Positions 34,261-44,100 of a stretch of DNA of 64,000 nucleotides are shown in pieces. The DNA comes from JAGOCV01 sp049445855 (lineage in GTDB: Bacteria > Pseudomonadota > Gammaproteobacteria > Burkholderiales > Burkholderiaceae_C). Both the position numbers and the translations under genes were made by a program. Below the pieces are notes generated by a model. The model was not told the origin of the DNA. It did no database searches and saw only the letters and a list, made by a program, of their open reading frames with translations. The stretch covers positions 558,001-622,000 of the forward strand of contig NZ_JBMSDV010000002.1 of the NCBI RefSeq assembly GCF_049445855.1, in the 5' to 3' direction. The stretch's first letter is position 1. The number at the start of each line of letters is the position of its first letter.

Positions 34261-34725
34261 TCATGCGGGCGTTCCGGCCAGCGCCAGCGCGAGCCACTCG
34301 CGGCACCACTCGGTGCCTTCGGTTTCGGCCAGCGTGCCGGCGCTCGCGTCATGGCACCAGACTTCGCCGATGCGATGTGCGCCCAACCCCTGCAGGCGCT
34401 CGTCGAATTTCTTGCCGCCGAAGCAGAAGGTCTGCATGTAAGTGCGGTCGCCCAGCGCGATGACGCCGTAGCGGACATGGCCGAGGAACTTGGGGTTGGT
34501 GTCCAGCGAGTCGTACAGGGCGCGCGCGTTGTCCGGCACGTCGCCCGACCCGTAGGTGGATGTGCAAATGAGATAAAGTGCATCTTCGTCGAAAACGCTG
34601 ATGTCCAGCCCGTCCATCAACGTGACTTCGATGTCGCTGACGAGGTCGGCGCAATCCATCTGGATCGCTTGGGCGACATAGTCTGCGGTGCTCGTCATGG
34701 TGCCCACGAGGATCTTGAGCTTCAT
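34261..34725 (-). CDS. Flavodoxin-domain protein in the box locus
   Basis: The 154-residue product is a single flavodoxin domain of the MioC/sulfite-reductase type. The FMN phosphate loop is GTMTSTADYVAQ (residues 8-19), the isoalloxazine loops are CTSTYGSGDVPDNA near 54-67 and LGDRTYMQTFCFGGKKFDE near 91-109. It is the first minus-strand gene from the bidirectional promoter, followed by benzoate-CoA ligase after 81 bases. Flavodoxins carry electrons to oxygenases and reductases. With no boxA in the locus, it is a candidate electron carrier for BoxB, but that is inference. Confidence 0.85.
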   Translation of the reverse strand: MKLKILVGTMTSTADYVAQAIQMDCADLVSDIEVTLMDGLDISVFDEDALYLICTSTYGSGDVPDNARALYDSLDTNPKFLGHVRYGVIALGDRTYMQTFCFGGKKFDERLQGLGAHRIGEVWCHDASAGTLAETEGTEWCREWLALALAGTPA

Positions 34726-34738
34726 GGTGTCTCCAGAA

Positions 34739-34784
34739 TGCAATAAACTGCTTGACATGAAAGTGATAGGAAGTATACTGCAAT
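34739..34784. repeat. TGCAAT repeats 40 bases apart (candidate BoxR operators)
   Basis: TGCAAT at 34739-34744 and 34779-34784 are direct repeats exactly 40 bases apart, close to four helical turns. They flank the rightward promoter. TGCA-containing operators are described for BoxR and BzdR of Azoarcus, so these are candidate BoxR sites that could act with DNA looping or occlusion. Confidence 0.5.
34752..34779 (+). promoter_or_regulatory. Promoter of boxR-boxC-boxB
   Basis: A perfect -35 TTGACA (34752-34757), 16-base spacer and -10 TATACT (34774-34779, five of six) lie 40 bases upstream of boxR. This is the best sigma-70 match in the window. The second TGCAAT repeat begins on the last base of the -10. 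Confidence 0.75.
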
Positions 34785-34799
34785 CTTGATGTATCGCAA
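34772..34799 (-). promoter_or_regulatory. Promoter of flavodoxin-benzoate-CoA ligase-importer operon
   Basis: On the minus strand, TTGCGA (34794-34799) and TATACT (34772-34777) are 16 bases apart. The -10 shares the GTATAC core (34773-34778) with the rightward -10, so the two promoters overlap face to face. The flavodoxin ATG lies about 47 bases downstream. Confidence 0.6.
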
Positions 34800-34819
34800 A
34801 TCTTTTTTGAAAAGACCGC

Positions 34820-35749
34820 ATGCAACCGACCGTCGCGACTGAAATGGAAGCCAAGGCCACGCTCGCCGAACTCGGTGCCCGTGTGCGCGCGTGGCGTGCC
34901 CGCCGCGGCATGACGCGCAAGCAACTCGCGGCCGACTCGGGCCTGAGCGAACGCTTCCTGGCCGACGTCGAAAGCGGCAAGGGCAATGTGTCCATCAATT
35001 CGCTGGAGGCTGCGGCCCAGGCGCTGAACATCTCCATCCTCGACCTGCTGCACGATGCGCCGCGCCCCGCGCTGGCCCGCGTGCAGGGCATGCTCGCCCG
35101 GCTGGACGACACGCAGCTCGACCAGGCGTATTCGCTGCTGGGCAGTACCTTCGGCCTGGCCGATGCGCAGGGCCGCGAACAGCGGGTCGCGCTCATCGGT
35201 CTGCGCGGCGCCGGAAAATCCACGCTCGGCGCACAGCTTGCGGCGGAACGCGGCGTGCCCTTCATCGAACTCGACCGCGAGATCGAGCGCGAAGCCGGCA
35301 CCAGCATGAATGAAATCCTGCTGCTTCACGGTCAGGCCGGGTATCGCCGCTACGAACGTCGCGCGCTGTTCCGCATTGCCGAAGACCACGCCGACGGCGT
35401 CGTCATGACCACCGGCGGCTCCATCGTGAGCGAGCGCGAGACCTTCGACCTCCTGCAAAGCCGCTTCTACTGTGTCTGGCTCAAGGCCAGCCCCGAAGAA
35501 CACATGAGCCGCGTCGTGGCGCAGGGTGACATGCGCCCGTTCGACACGACGCGCGGCGCGACGAATGAAGCGATGGAAGACATCCGCCGCATCCTCTCGA
35601 GCCGCGAAGCGCTGTATGCACGTGCGGATGCCGTGGTCGACACGGCTGCCCGCACCCCCCGTCAATCACTCAAGGACCTGGAGCGGGCCGTTCCCGCGCA
35701 GGCCGCACCCAACACCAACGCCAATATTTCCAAGGAGACACCCCGATGA
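34820..35749 (+). CDS. boxR: BoxR, benzoyl-CoA-responsive repressor (XRE + shikimate-kinase-like)
   Basis: BoxR represses box genes and is released by benzoyl-CoA. The 309-residue product has an N-terminal XRE helix-turn-helix (residues about 18-72, RRGMTRKQLAADSGLSERF), a linker (80-120) and a C-terminal shikimate-kinase-like domain. The Walker A GLRGAGKST (127-135) is intact. Later motifs such as ELDREIEREAGTS and the GGSIV loop also resemble shikimate kinase. In the family this domain binds benzoyl-CoA rather than shikimate. Its stop overlaps the boxC start by four bases (ATGA), so the repressor is made with the enzymes it controls. Confidence 0.93.
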   Translation: MQPTVATEMEAKATLAELGARVRAWRARRGMTRKQLAADSGLSERFLADVESGKGNVSINSLEAAAQALNISILDLLHDAPRPALARVQGMLARLDDTQLDQAYSLLGSTFGLADAQGREQRVALIGLRGAGKSTLGAQLAAERGVPFIELDREIEREAGTSMNEILLLHGQAGYRRYERRALFRIAEDHADGVVMTTGGSIVSERETFDLLQSRFYCVWLKASPEEHMSRVVAQGDMRPFDTTRGATNEAMEDIRRILSSREALYARADAVVDTAARTPRQSLKDLERAVPAQAAPNTNANISKETPR

Positions 35750-37437
35750 ATGCAATGACCGAACCCCTCCTGTTCAAGCAGGGCGAGCGCGAACTGGTGC
35801 GCTTCGGCACCCACCCCACCAAGTACCAGCACTGGACGCTGTCGGTCGATGGCGACGTGGCGCGCCTCAAGCTCGACATCAACGAAGACGGCGGCATCAA
35901 GCCCGGCTACAAGCTCAAGCTCAACAGCTACGACCTGGGCGTGGACATCGAACTGCACGACGCGATCAACCGCATCCGCTTCGAGCACCCCGCCGTGAAG
36001 GTGGTGGTGTTCGAATCGGGCAAGGAAAAGATCTGGTGCTCGGGCGCCAACATCTACATGCTGGGTTTGTCGACGCACGGCTGGAAGGTGAACTTCTGCA
36101 AGTTCACCAACGAGACGCGCAATGGCCTGGAAGACTCCTCGCGCAACGAAGGCCTGAAGGCCATTGCCGCCGTCACCGGCGCCTGCGCAGGCGGTGGTTA
36201 TGAACTCGCGCTGGCCTGCGACCGCATCGTGATGGTGGACGACCGCTCGTCCACCGTGAGCCTGCCCGAAGTGCCGCTCCTCGGCGTGCTGCCCGGCACC
36301 GGCGGCCTGACCCGCGTCACCGACAAGCGCAAGGTGCGCCGTGACCTGGCCGACATCTTCTGCACGACCAGCGAAGGCGTGCGCGCCGACCGCGCGAAAG
36401 ACTGGAAGCTGATCGACGACCATGCCAAGCCGCAGCAGTTCGGCGCGCTGATCGACGCCGAAGTGAACGCGCTCAAAGCCCAGTCCGGCCGCAACGGCCC
36501 GGCGCAAGGCATCGAGCTCACGCCGCTCAAGGCCACGATCGACGACGCCGGTTACCACTACGAAACCGTGGATGCACTCGTGGACCGCGAAACGCGCATC
36601 GCCACCATCACGGTGAACGCACCCCAGGCGTCCATCGAATCGACGCCGGCCGCCATCGAAGCCGCCGGCGCGAACTGGTGGCCGCTGAAAGTCCAGCGCG
36701 AACTGGACGACGCCATCCTCAACCTGCGCACCAACGAACTCGAAGTCGGCACCTGGGTCTTCAAGACCCGTGGCGACGCCAACCTGGTGATGCAGGCCGA
36801 CGCCGTGCTCGAGCAGAACAAGGGACACTGGCTGGTTCGCGAAACCATTGGCGCGCTGCGACGCACGCTGGCCCGCATCGACGTGACCAGCCGCTCGCTG
36901 ATCGCGCTGGTGGACGAAGGCTCGTGCTTCGCCGGCACGTTCTATGAACTCGCGCTGGCCTGTGACCGGATCTACATGCTGGACCTGCCGGACTCGCCCG
37001 ATGCTGCGCCCGCGCTGCGCCTGAATGCCGCCAACTTCGGCCGCTACCCGGCAGTGAACGGCCTCACGCGCCTGCAGACGCGTTTCAACGAAGACACGAA
37101 GACCATCGAGCAACTGCAGGGCCTGAACGACAGCCCGCTGCGTGCCGACCAGGCGCTGGCGCTCGGCCTCGTCACGCTCACGCCTGACGACATCGACTGG
37201 GAAGACGAGATCCGCATCATGCTGGAAGAGCGTGCGTCGCTCTCGCCCGACGCCATGACCGGCATGGAAGCCTCGCTGCGCTTCCCCGGCAAGGAGACGA
37301 TGGAGACGCGCGTGTTCGGCCGCCTGTCGGCATGGCAGAACTGGATCTTCATCCGCCCGAATGCGGTGGGTGAAGAGGGCGCACTGAAGCTCTTCGGCAC
37401 CGGCAAGAAAGCCCGTTTCGACTGGAAGCGCGTCTGA
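35746..37437 (+). CDS. boxC: Benzoyl-CoA-dihydrodiol lyase (2,3-epoxybenzoyl-CoA dihydrolase)
   Basis: BoxC opens the ring of 2,3-epoxybenzoyl-CoA by adding two waters, giving 3,4-dehydroadipyl-CoA semialdehyde and formate. The 563-residue product belongs to the crotonase superfamily, with two crotonase-like halves. The first has WCSGANIYMLGLS near residue 99 and the GACAGGGYELALACDRIVMVDD oxyanion region near 145. The second has a weaker copy (GSCFAGTFYELALACDRIYM) near 390. The length matches known BoxC. A strong AAGGAG site precedes the ATG. Its stop is 31 bases before boxB. Confidence 0.95.
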   Translation: MNAMTEPLLFKQGERELVRFGTHPTKYQHWTLSVDGDVARLKLDINEDGGIKPGYKLKLNSYDLGVDIELHDAINRIRFEHPAVKVVVFESGKEKIWCSGANIYMLGLSTHGWKVNFCKFTNETRNGLEDSSRNEGLKAIAAVTGACAGGGYELALACDRIVMVDDRSSTVSLPEVPLLGVLPGTGGLTRVTDKRKVRRDLADIFCTTSEGVRADRAKDWKLIDDHAKPQQFGALIDAEVNALKAQSGRNGPAQGIELTPLKATIDDAGYHYETVDALVDRETRIATITVNAPQASIESTPAAIEAAGANWWPLKVQRELDDAILNLRTNELEVGTWVFKTRGDANLVMQADAVLEQNKGHWLVRETIGALRRTLARIDVTSRSLIALVDEGSCFAGTFYELALACDRIYMLDLPDSPDAAPALRLNAANFGRYPAVNGLTRLQTRFNEDTKTIEQLQGLNDSPLRADQALALGLVTLTPDDIDWEDEIRIMLEERASLSPDAMTGMEASLRFPGKETMETRVFGRLSAWQNWIFIRPNAVGEEGALKLFGTGKKARFDWKRV

Positions 37438-37468
37438 CGATCAACGAGACAAACAGGAAAGCAACACC

Positions 37469-38893
37469 ATGAGCACGATCGACCTGCAAGCCCTCATCCC
37501 CAACAACGTGAACCTGGCGGACAACCGCCAGCTTCAGCGCGCGCTGGAGCACTGGCAACCCGCGTTCCTCAACTGGTGGGACGAGATGGGCCCGAGCGAC
37601 TTCAAGGCAAAAGAGGTCTACCTGCGCACCGCCGTCGGCGTGGACGCGCAAGGCTGGGCCAGCTACGGCTACACGCCCATGCCCGACTACCGCTGGGGCA
37701 TCTTCCTGGCCGACAAGGAAGAGAACCGCAAGATCGGCTTCGGCGACCACATGGGCCAGGACGTCTGGCAGGACGTGCCCGGCGAATACCGCTCGACCTT
37801 CCGCCGCCTGATCGTCACGCAGGGCGACACCGAGCCCGCGTCGGTGGAGCAGCAGCGCCTGCTGGGCCACACCGCCCCGTCGCTGTACGACCTGCGCAAC
37901 CTGTTCCAGGTGAACGTGGAAGAGGGTCGCCACCTCTGGGCCATGGTCTACCTGCTGCACGCGCACTTCGGACGCGACGGCCGTGAAGAAGCCGAAGAAC
38001 TCCTCATGCGCCACAGCGGCGACGCCGACAAGCCGCGCATCCTGGGTACATTCAACGAACCGATGGACAACTGGCTGTCGTTCTTCATGTTCACCTACTT
38101 CACCGACCGCGACGGCAAGTTCCAGCTCAAGAGCTTCGCCGAATCCGCGTTCGACCCGCTGGCGCGCACCACGCGCTTCATGCTGACCGAAGAAGCGCAC
38201 CACATGTTCGTGGGCGAGACGGGCGTCGGCCGCGTCATCAAGCGCACGCTCGAAGTGATGAAGGAACTCGACACCGACAACCCCGCCGAGCTGCGCAAGG
38301 CCGGCGTCATTGATCTGCCGACCATCCAGAAGTTCATGAACTTCTGGTTCACCAGCTCGCTCGACCTGTTCGGCTCGGAAGCGTCGTCCAACGCCGCCAA
38401 CTATTTCAGCAACGGCATCAAGGGCCGTCCGGACGAAGCCAAGTTCGCCGACCACGTGGAAGCCGGCACCGAGATGACCATCGACGTGCCCGACGGCAAC
38501 GGCGGCGTGAAGACCGAAACCATCTCGGTGCGCAACGGCATCAACGAAGTCACGCGCCTGGAATACGTGAAGGACTGCAACGTCGGCGTGACCCGCTGGA
38601 ACATGGCCATCAAGCGCGCGGGCGTGGACCTGGAACTCAAGCTGCCGTCCATCCGCTTCCGTCGCGAAGTGGGTGTCTGGGGCGGCGCGCACACCGACCC
38701 GCAAGGCAACCCGATCACCGCCGCCGAATTCGAGGCGAAGAAGGACCAGTGGCTGCCGACCGAAGACGACGTGCGTTTCGTCAAGAGCCTGATGAACCGC
38801 GTCATCGAGCCCGGCAAGATGGCCGCGTGGATCGCACCGCCGGACCGTGGCATCAATGCCAACCCGGTCGAGTACGAGTATGTGAAGCTTTGA
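37469..38893 (+). CDS. boxB: Benzoyl-CoA 2,3-epoxidase, oxygenase component
   Basis: BoxB is the diiron enzyme that epoxidises benzoyl-CoA with O2 and electrons supplied by the reductase BoxA. The 474-residue product contains the expected diiron ligands: Glu122, the Glu152/His155 pair in VNVEEGRHLW, Asp213 and the Glu242/His245 pair in LTEEAHHMF. Their spacing matches what I recall of the Azoarcus BoxB structure with a shift of two. The length is canonical. It is the last gene of boxRCB; boxA, normally close by, is missing, and a minus-strand DUF488 gene follows. Confidence 0.95.
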   Translation: MSTIDLQALIPNNVNLADNRQLQRALEHWQPAFLNWWDEMGPSDFKAKEVYLRTAVGVDAQGWASYGYTPMPDYRWGIFLADKEENRKIGFGDHMGQDVWQDVPGEYRSTFRRLIVTQGDTEPASVEQQRLLGHTAPSLYDLRNLFQVNVEEGRHLWAMVYLLHAHFGRDGREEAEELLMRHSGDADKPRILGTFNEPMDNWLSFFMFTYFTDRDGKFQLKSFAESAFDPLARTTRFMLTEEAHHMFVGETGVGRVIKRTLEVMKELDTDNPAELRKAGVIDLPTIQKFMNFWFTSSLDLFGSEASSNAANYFSNGIKGRPDEAKFADHVEAGTEMTIDVPDGNGGVKTETISVRNGINEVTRLEYVKDCNVGVTRWNMAIKRAGVDLELKLPSIRFRREVGVWGGAHTDPQGNPITAAEFEAKKDQWLPTEDDVRFVKSLMNRVIEPGKMAAWIAPPDRGINANPVEYEYVKL

Positions 38894-38906
38894 TTCGCCG
38901 CTGAAC

Positions 38907-39296
38907 TCAGTCGACGATGTCCGCGTCGCGTTCCACAAGGAGCGCGCGCAGCACGGACCGGTGGCAGCGCGATTCATCCTCGCAATAGCACCCGACCGAG
39001 AAACTGCCGTGCCGCGACATCGCGGCCAGCAGGTCGAGGCTGCGGCTCGCATCGGCCCCGGCCATCTCGGTGCGGTAGCGCTTCGTGAACGCGGCCCAGT
39101 CCTTGTCGGTGGTGGCTTCCTGGCCCAGCTTCATCGTCTCGGGCGTCGGCGCGAGGTTGGGGTACCACACGTCGTACCAGTTCCGGCTGGCGAACTCCGT
39201 CTTCGGCACCCCACGCGGCGGCCGGCGGACGGTGCCGATGCGCAAACCCTCGTCCGGCGCACGTTCGCCGCCCAGTCTCACGATGCGGATGCTCAT
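38907..39296 (-). CDS. DUF488 family protein
   Basis: The 129-residue product has the DUF488 pattern: an N-terminal IRIVRLGGERAPDEGLRIGTV strand, a TVRRPPRGVPK loop, a WYDVWYPNLAPT segment and the C-terminal GCYCEDESRCHRSVL cysteine motif. Its biochemical role is unknown. The ATG at 39296 gives MSIRIVRLG; a longer in-frame start runs into the tRNA gene and is rejected. It converges on boxB, with 13 bases between the stops. Confidence 0.85.
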   Translation of the reverse strand: MSIRIVRLGGERAPDEGLRIGTVRRPPRGVPKTEFASRNWYDVWYPNLAPTPETMKLGQEATTDKDWAAFTKRYRTEMAGADASRSLDLLAAMSRHGSFSVGCYCEDESRCHRSVLRALLVERDADIVD

Positions 39297-39312
39297 GGAA
39301 ATCTCCTCACGG

Positions 39313-39318
39313 TAGAAT
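39313..39318 (+). promoter_or_regulatory. Candidate -10 of tRNA-Pro
   Basis: TAGAAT at 39313-39318 lies 11 bases before the 5' end of the mature tRNA. It matches the -10 consensus at four of six positions. No clear -35 is seen. Confidence 0.35.
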
Positions 39319-39329
39319 GCGTCCTTCGT

Positions 39330-39406
<77 letters not shown>

Positions 39407-39424
39407 TTGACCTCCCGCATCCCC

Positions 39425-39779
39425 ATGAACAGCGAAGACAGTGCCCTGACACCCGCTTCCTCGCCTGCGGAAACTCCCCCCCAAGCCCCGGCACGATTCA
39501 CGCACCCCAAGGCGCGTCTGGCCTTCATGCTGTCGGTGGCGGGCGTTGTCGGGCATTCGTTCATCACGCTTGCCTTCCTCGCCTTCGCGGGCGCCAGTTC
39601 GAGCGACGAAAGCCTGATGGCCTTCGGTATCTTCGTCGGCGTCACCGCTTTCCTTTTTCTCGGCTACATGCTGGCCGTGATGTTCTGCCTGCAGACCAGC
39701 CGCCGCAGGCTGGCGATCTGGATCGCGTGGTCGCCGATGCCGGTGCTGTTCGTACTCGGCGTGCTGGTGCAGGCCCTGA

Positions 39780-39787
<8 letters not shown>
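39425..39787 (+). CDS. Three-helix membrane protein, unknown
   Basis: The 120-residue product has a Ser/Pro/Ala-rich N-terminus (residues 1-27), then three hydrophobic helices at about 34-56, 66-90 and 98-118. No family is recognised. The ATG at 39425 is preferred; a TTG at 39407 starts directly after the tRNA CCA end. Its 3' end overlaps the convergent argA by eight bases. Confidence 0.65.
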
Positions 39788-41129
<1,342 letters not shown>

Positions 41130-41173
41130 GGGGTGGGGCTGGGATAATCCGCGATTCTCTACGAAGTTGCCCC

Positions 41174-44100
41174 TTGTCCGCCGAGCCCCTGAAAATCGAG
41201 TTCCCCGAGTCGCTGCCTGTGTCGGGCAAACGCGACGACATCATGGCTGCGCTCGCGGAGCACCAGGTCATCATCGTCTGCGGCGAGACGGGTTCGGGCA
41301 AGACCACGCAGTTGCCCAAGATCGCGCTGGCCATGGGCCGGGGCAAGCTGAATCATCCCGGTCAACGCGGGCACCTCATCGGCCACACGCAGCCGCGCCG
41401 CATCGCCGCGAGTTCGGTGGCCAAGCGCATTGCCGAAGAACTGCACACACCGCTGGGCGAAGTGGTGGGCTACAAGGTGCGCTTCCAGGACAGGCTCAGC
41501 CGCGACGCGTCGGTCAAGCTCATGACGGACGGCATCCTGCTGGCCGAGACGCAGACCGATCCGCTGCTCAAGGCCTACGACACGCTGATCATCGACGAGG
41601 CGCACGAGCGCTCGCTGAACATCGACTTTTTGCTGGGCTACATCCGGCAGATATTGCCGCGTCGTCCCGATTTGAAGGTGATCGTCACGTCGGCCACCAT
41701 CGATGCGGACCGGTTCGCGCAGCACTTCGCGTCAGCGCAGGGGCCGGCGCCGGTCATCATGGTGTCGGGCCGGCTGTTCCCGGTAGAGCAACGCTGGCGT
41801 CCCTTCGAGGAGAGCCGCGACCACGACCTGAACGACGCCATCGCCGACGCGGTGGACGAGCTCTGGCGCGACTCGCGCGGCAGCGGCGACATCCTCGTCT
41901 TCCTGCCGGGCGAACGCGAAATCCGCGAGGCGGCGGATCATCTGCGCAAGCACCTGAGCCACCAGCCGGTATTGCGCAACGCCGAAGTGCTGCCGCTGTT
42001 CTCGCGCCTGTCGCAATCCGAGCAGGAGCGCGTGTTCGATTCGCACGCCGGGCGCCGCATTGTGCTGGCCACCAACGTGGCCGAAACCTCGCTCACCGTG
42101 CCGGGCATCCGCTACGTCATCGACGCGGGCACGGCGCGCGTGAAGCGCTACAGCTTCCGCAGCAAGGTGGAGCAGTTGCTGGTGGAACCCGTGAGCCAGG
42201 CTGCTGCCAACCAGCGTGCGGGCCGTTGTGGCCGCGTGGCCGACGGTATCTGCATCCGCCTCTACGACGAGAAGGACTTCGCGGGCCGTCCTCGTTTCAC
42301 CGACCCGGAAATCTTGCGCAGCTCGCTGGCGGGCGTCATCCTGCGCATGAAGTCGCTGCATCTGGGTGTGGTGGAGGAATTCCCGTTCCTCGACCCGCCG
42401 CAGCGCCGCGCGATTGCCGACGGTTACCAGTTGCTCAACGAACTCGGCGCGGTGGACGACGCGAATGAGCTCACGCCGCTCGGCGGTGAGCTCGCACGCC
42501 TGCCGCTCGACCCGCGCGTCGGCCGCATGATCATCGAAGCGCGCGAACGCCAGGCGCTGGACGAAGTGCTCGTCATCGCGTCCGCGCTGTCGGTGCAGGA
42601 CGTACGCGACCGGCCGCTCGAAGCGCAGCAGGCGGCCGACCAGGCACATGTGAAGTTCGACGACGAGAAGAGCGAGTTCAGCGGCTACCTCAAGCTCTGG
42701 AAATGGCTGGAGACGGCGCGCGGCGGGCATGGCGACACCCACCGCCTGAGCAACCGGCAATACGAGCAGTTGCTGCGGCAGAACTTCGTGAACGTGCGCC
42801 GCGTGCGTGAGTGGCGAGACATCCACAGCCAGTTGCACACCGTCGTGGCCGAGCACAAGTGGCGACTCAACACCACGCCCGCAAGCTACGAGCAACTGCA
42901 CATGTCGATGCTGTCGGGGTTGCTGGGCAACATCGGCTGCAAGCTCGAAGATGAGGACGTGTACCTCGGCGCGCGTGGCATCAAGTTCCACCGCCATCCG
43001 GGCGCGCACCTGTCGAAGAAGCCGGGCCGCTGGATCGTCTGCGCCGAACTGGTGGAGACGACCCGCCTCTTCGGCCGCGGCATCGCGGGCATCGAGCCGC
43101 AGTGGATCGAGACCGTGGCCGGGCATCTGCTGAAGAAGCAGTTGCTCGACCCTCACTACGAGAAGAAGACCGCCGAGGTAATGGCGCTGGAGCGCGCCAC
43201 GCTCTATGGCCTCGTCGTCTACAGCGGGCGCCGCGTGAACTTCGGCCGGGTCGATCCGCAGGCGGCGCGCGAACTCTTCATCCGCGAGGCGCTGGTCGGC
43301 GGGCAATGGGAGACACGCCTGCCGTTCCTGGCCGCCAACCGCAAGCTGCTGCGGCAGGTGGAAGAGCTCGAACACAAGTCGCGCCGGCAGGACGTGCTGG
43401 TGGACGAGGAACTGATCTTCGCCTTCTATGACCAGCAGGTGCCGCAGGACGTGATGAGCGGCCAGCAACTGGAAGACTGGTGGCGCAGTGAGTCGAAGGC
43501 GAAGCCCGACCTGCTGCTGCTCACGCGTGAAGAACTGATGCGTCACGAGGCCGCCGGCGTCACGACCCAGGCGTTTCCGCGCACGGTGCGGCTGGGCGGC
43601 GTGGATTGCGCCGCGACCTACCTGCACGAACCCGGCGATCCGAAAGACGGGCTCACGGCAACGGTGCCGCTCTTCGTGCTGAACCAGGTGAGCGAAGAGC
43701 GCTGCGAGTGGCTGGTGCCCGGCATGCTCAAGGACAAGATCCAGGCGCTGCTGAAAAGCCTGCCGCAGAAGCCGCGCTCGCGCTTCGTGCCGCTGCCCGA
43801 GGCTGCCGCGCGCCTCGCGCAGGTGCTGGGCACGCCGGAAAACTTCGGCAACGGCTCGCTGACGGATGTGCTGCTCAAACAGGTGCGGCAGGAGACCAGC
43901 CTCGACGTGAAGCGCGCCGACTTCAAGCTCGACATGTTGCCGCCGCACATGTTCATGAATTTCCGCGTGGTGGACGAGCATGGCCGCCAGCTCGGAACCG
44001 GGCGCAACCTCGGTGCACTCAAGGCCGAACTCGGCGCACAGGCGCGTGGGGCATTCCAGGCGCTCGCCGGGCTGAAACTGGCGGACGCGCCGCAAACTGC

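Noticed and set aside
35190..35700. Shikimate-kinase-like domain at 35190-35700 as an aroK enzyme gene
   Set aside because: It is fused to an XRE DNA-binding domain and lies in the box operon, which is the BoxR architecture.
37349..39052. 567-codon minus-strand open frame antisense to boxB
   Set aside because: boxB has diiron ligand motifs and canonical length; the antisense frame has none.
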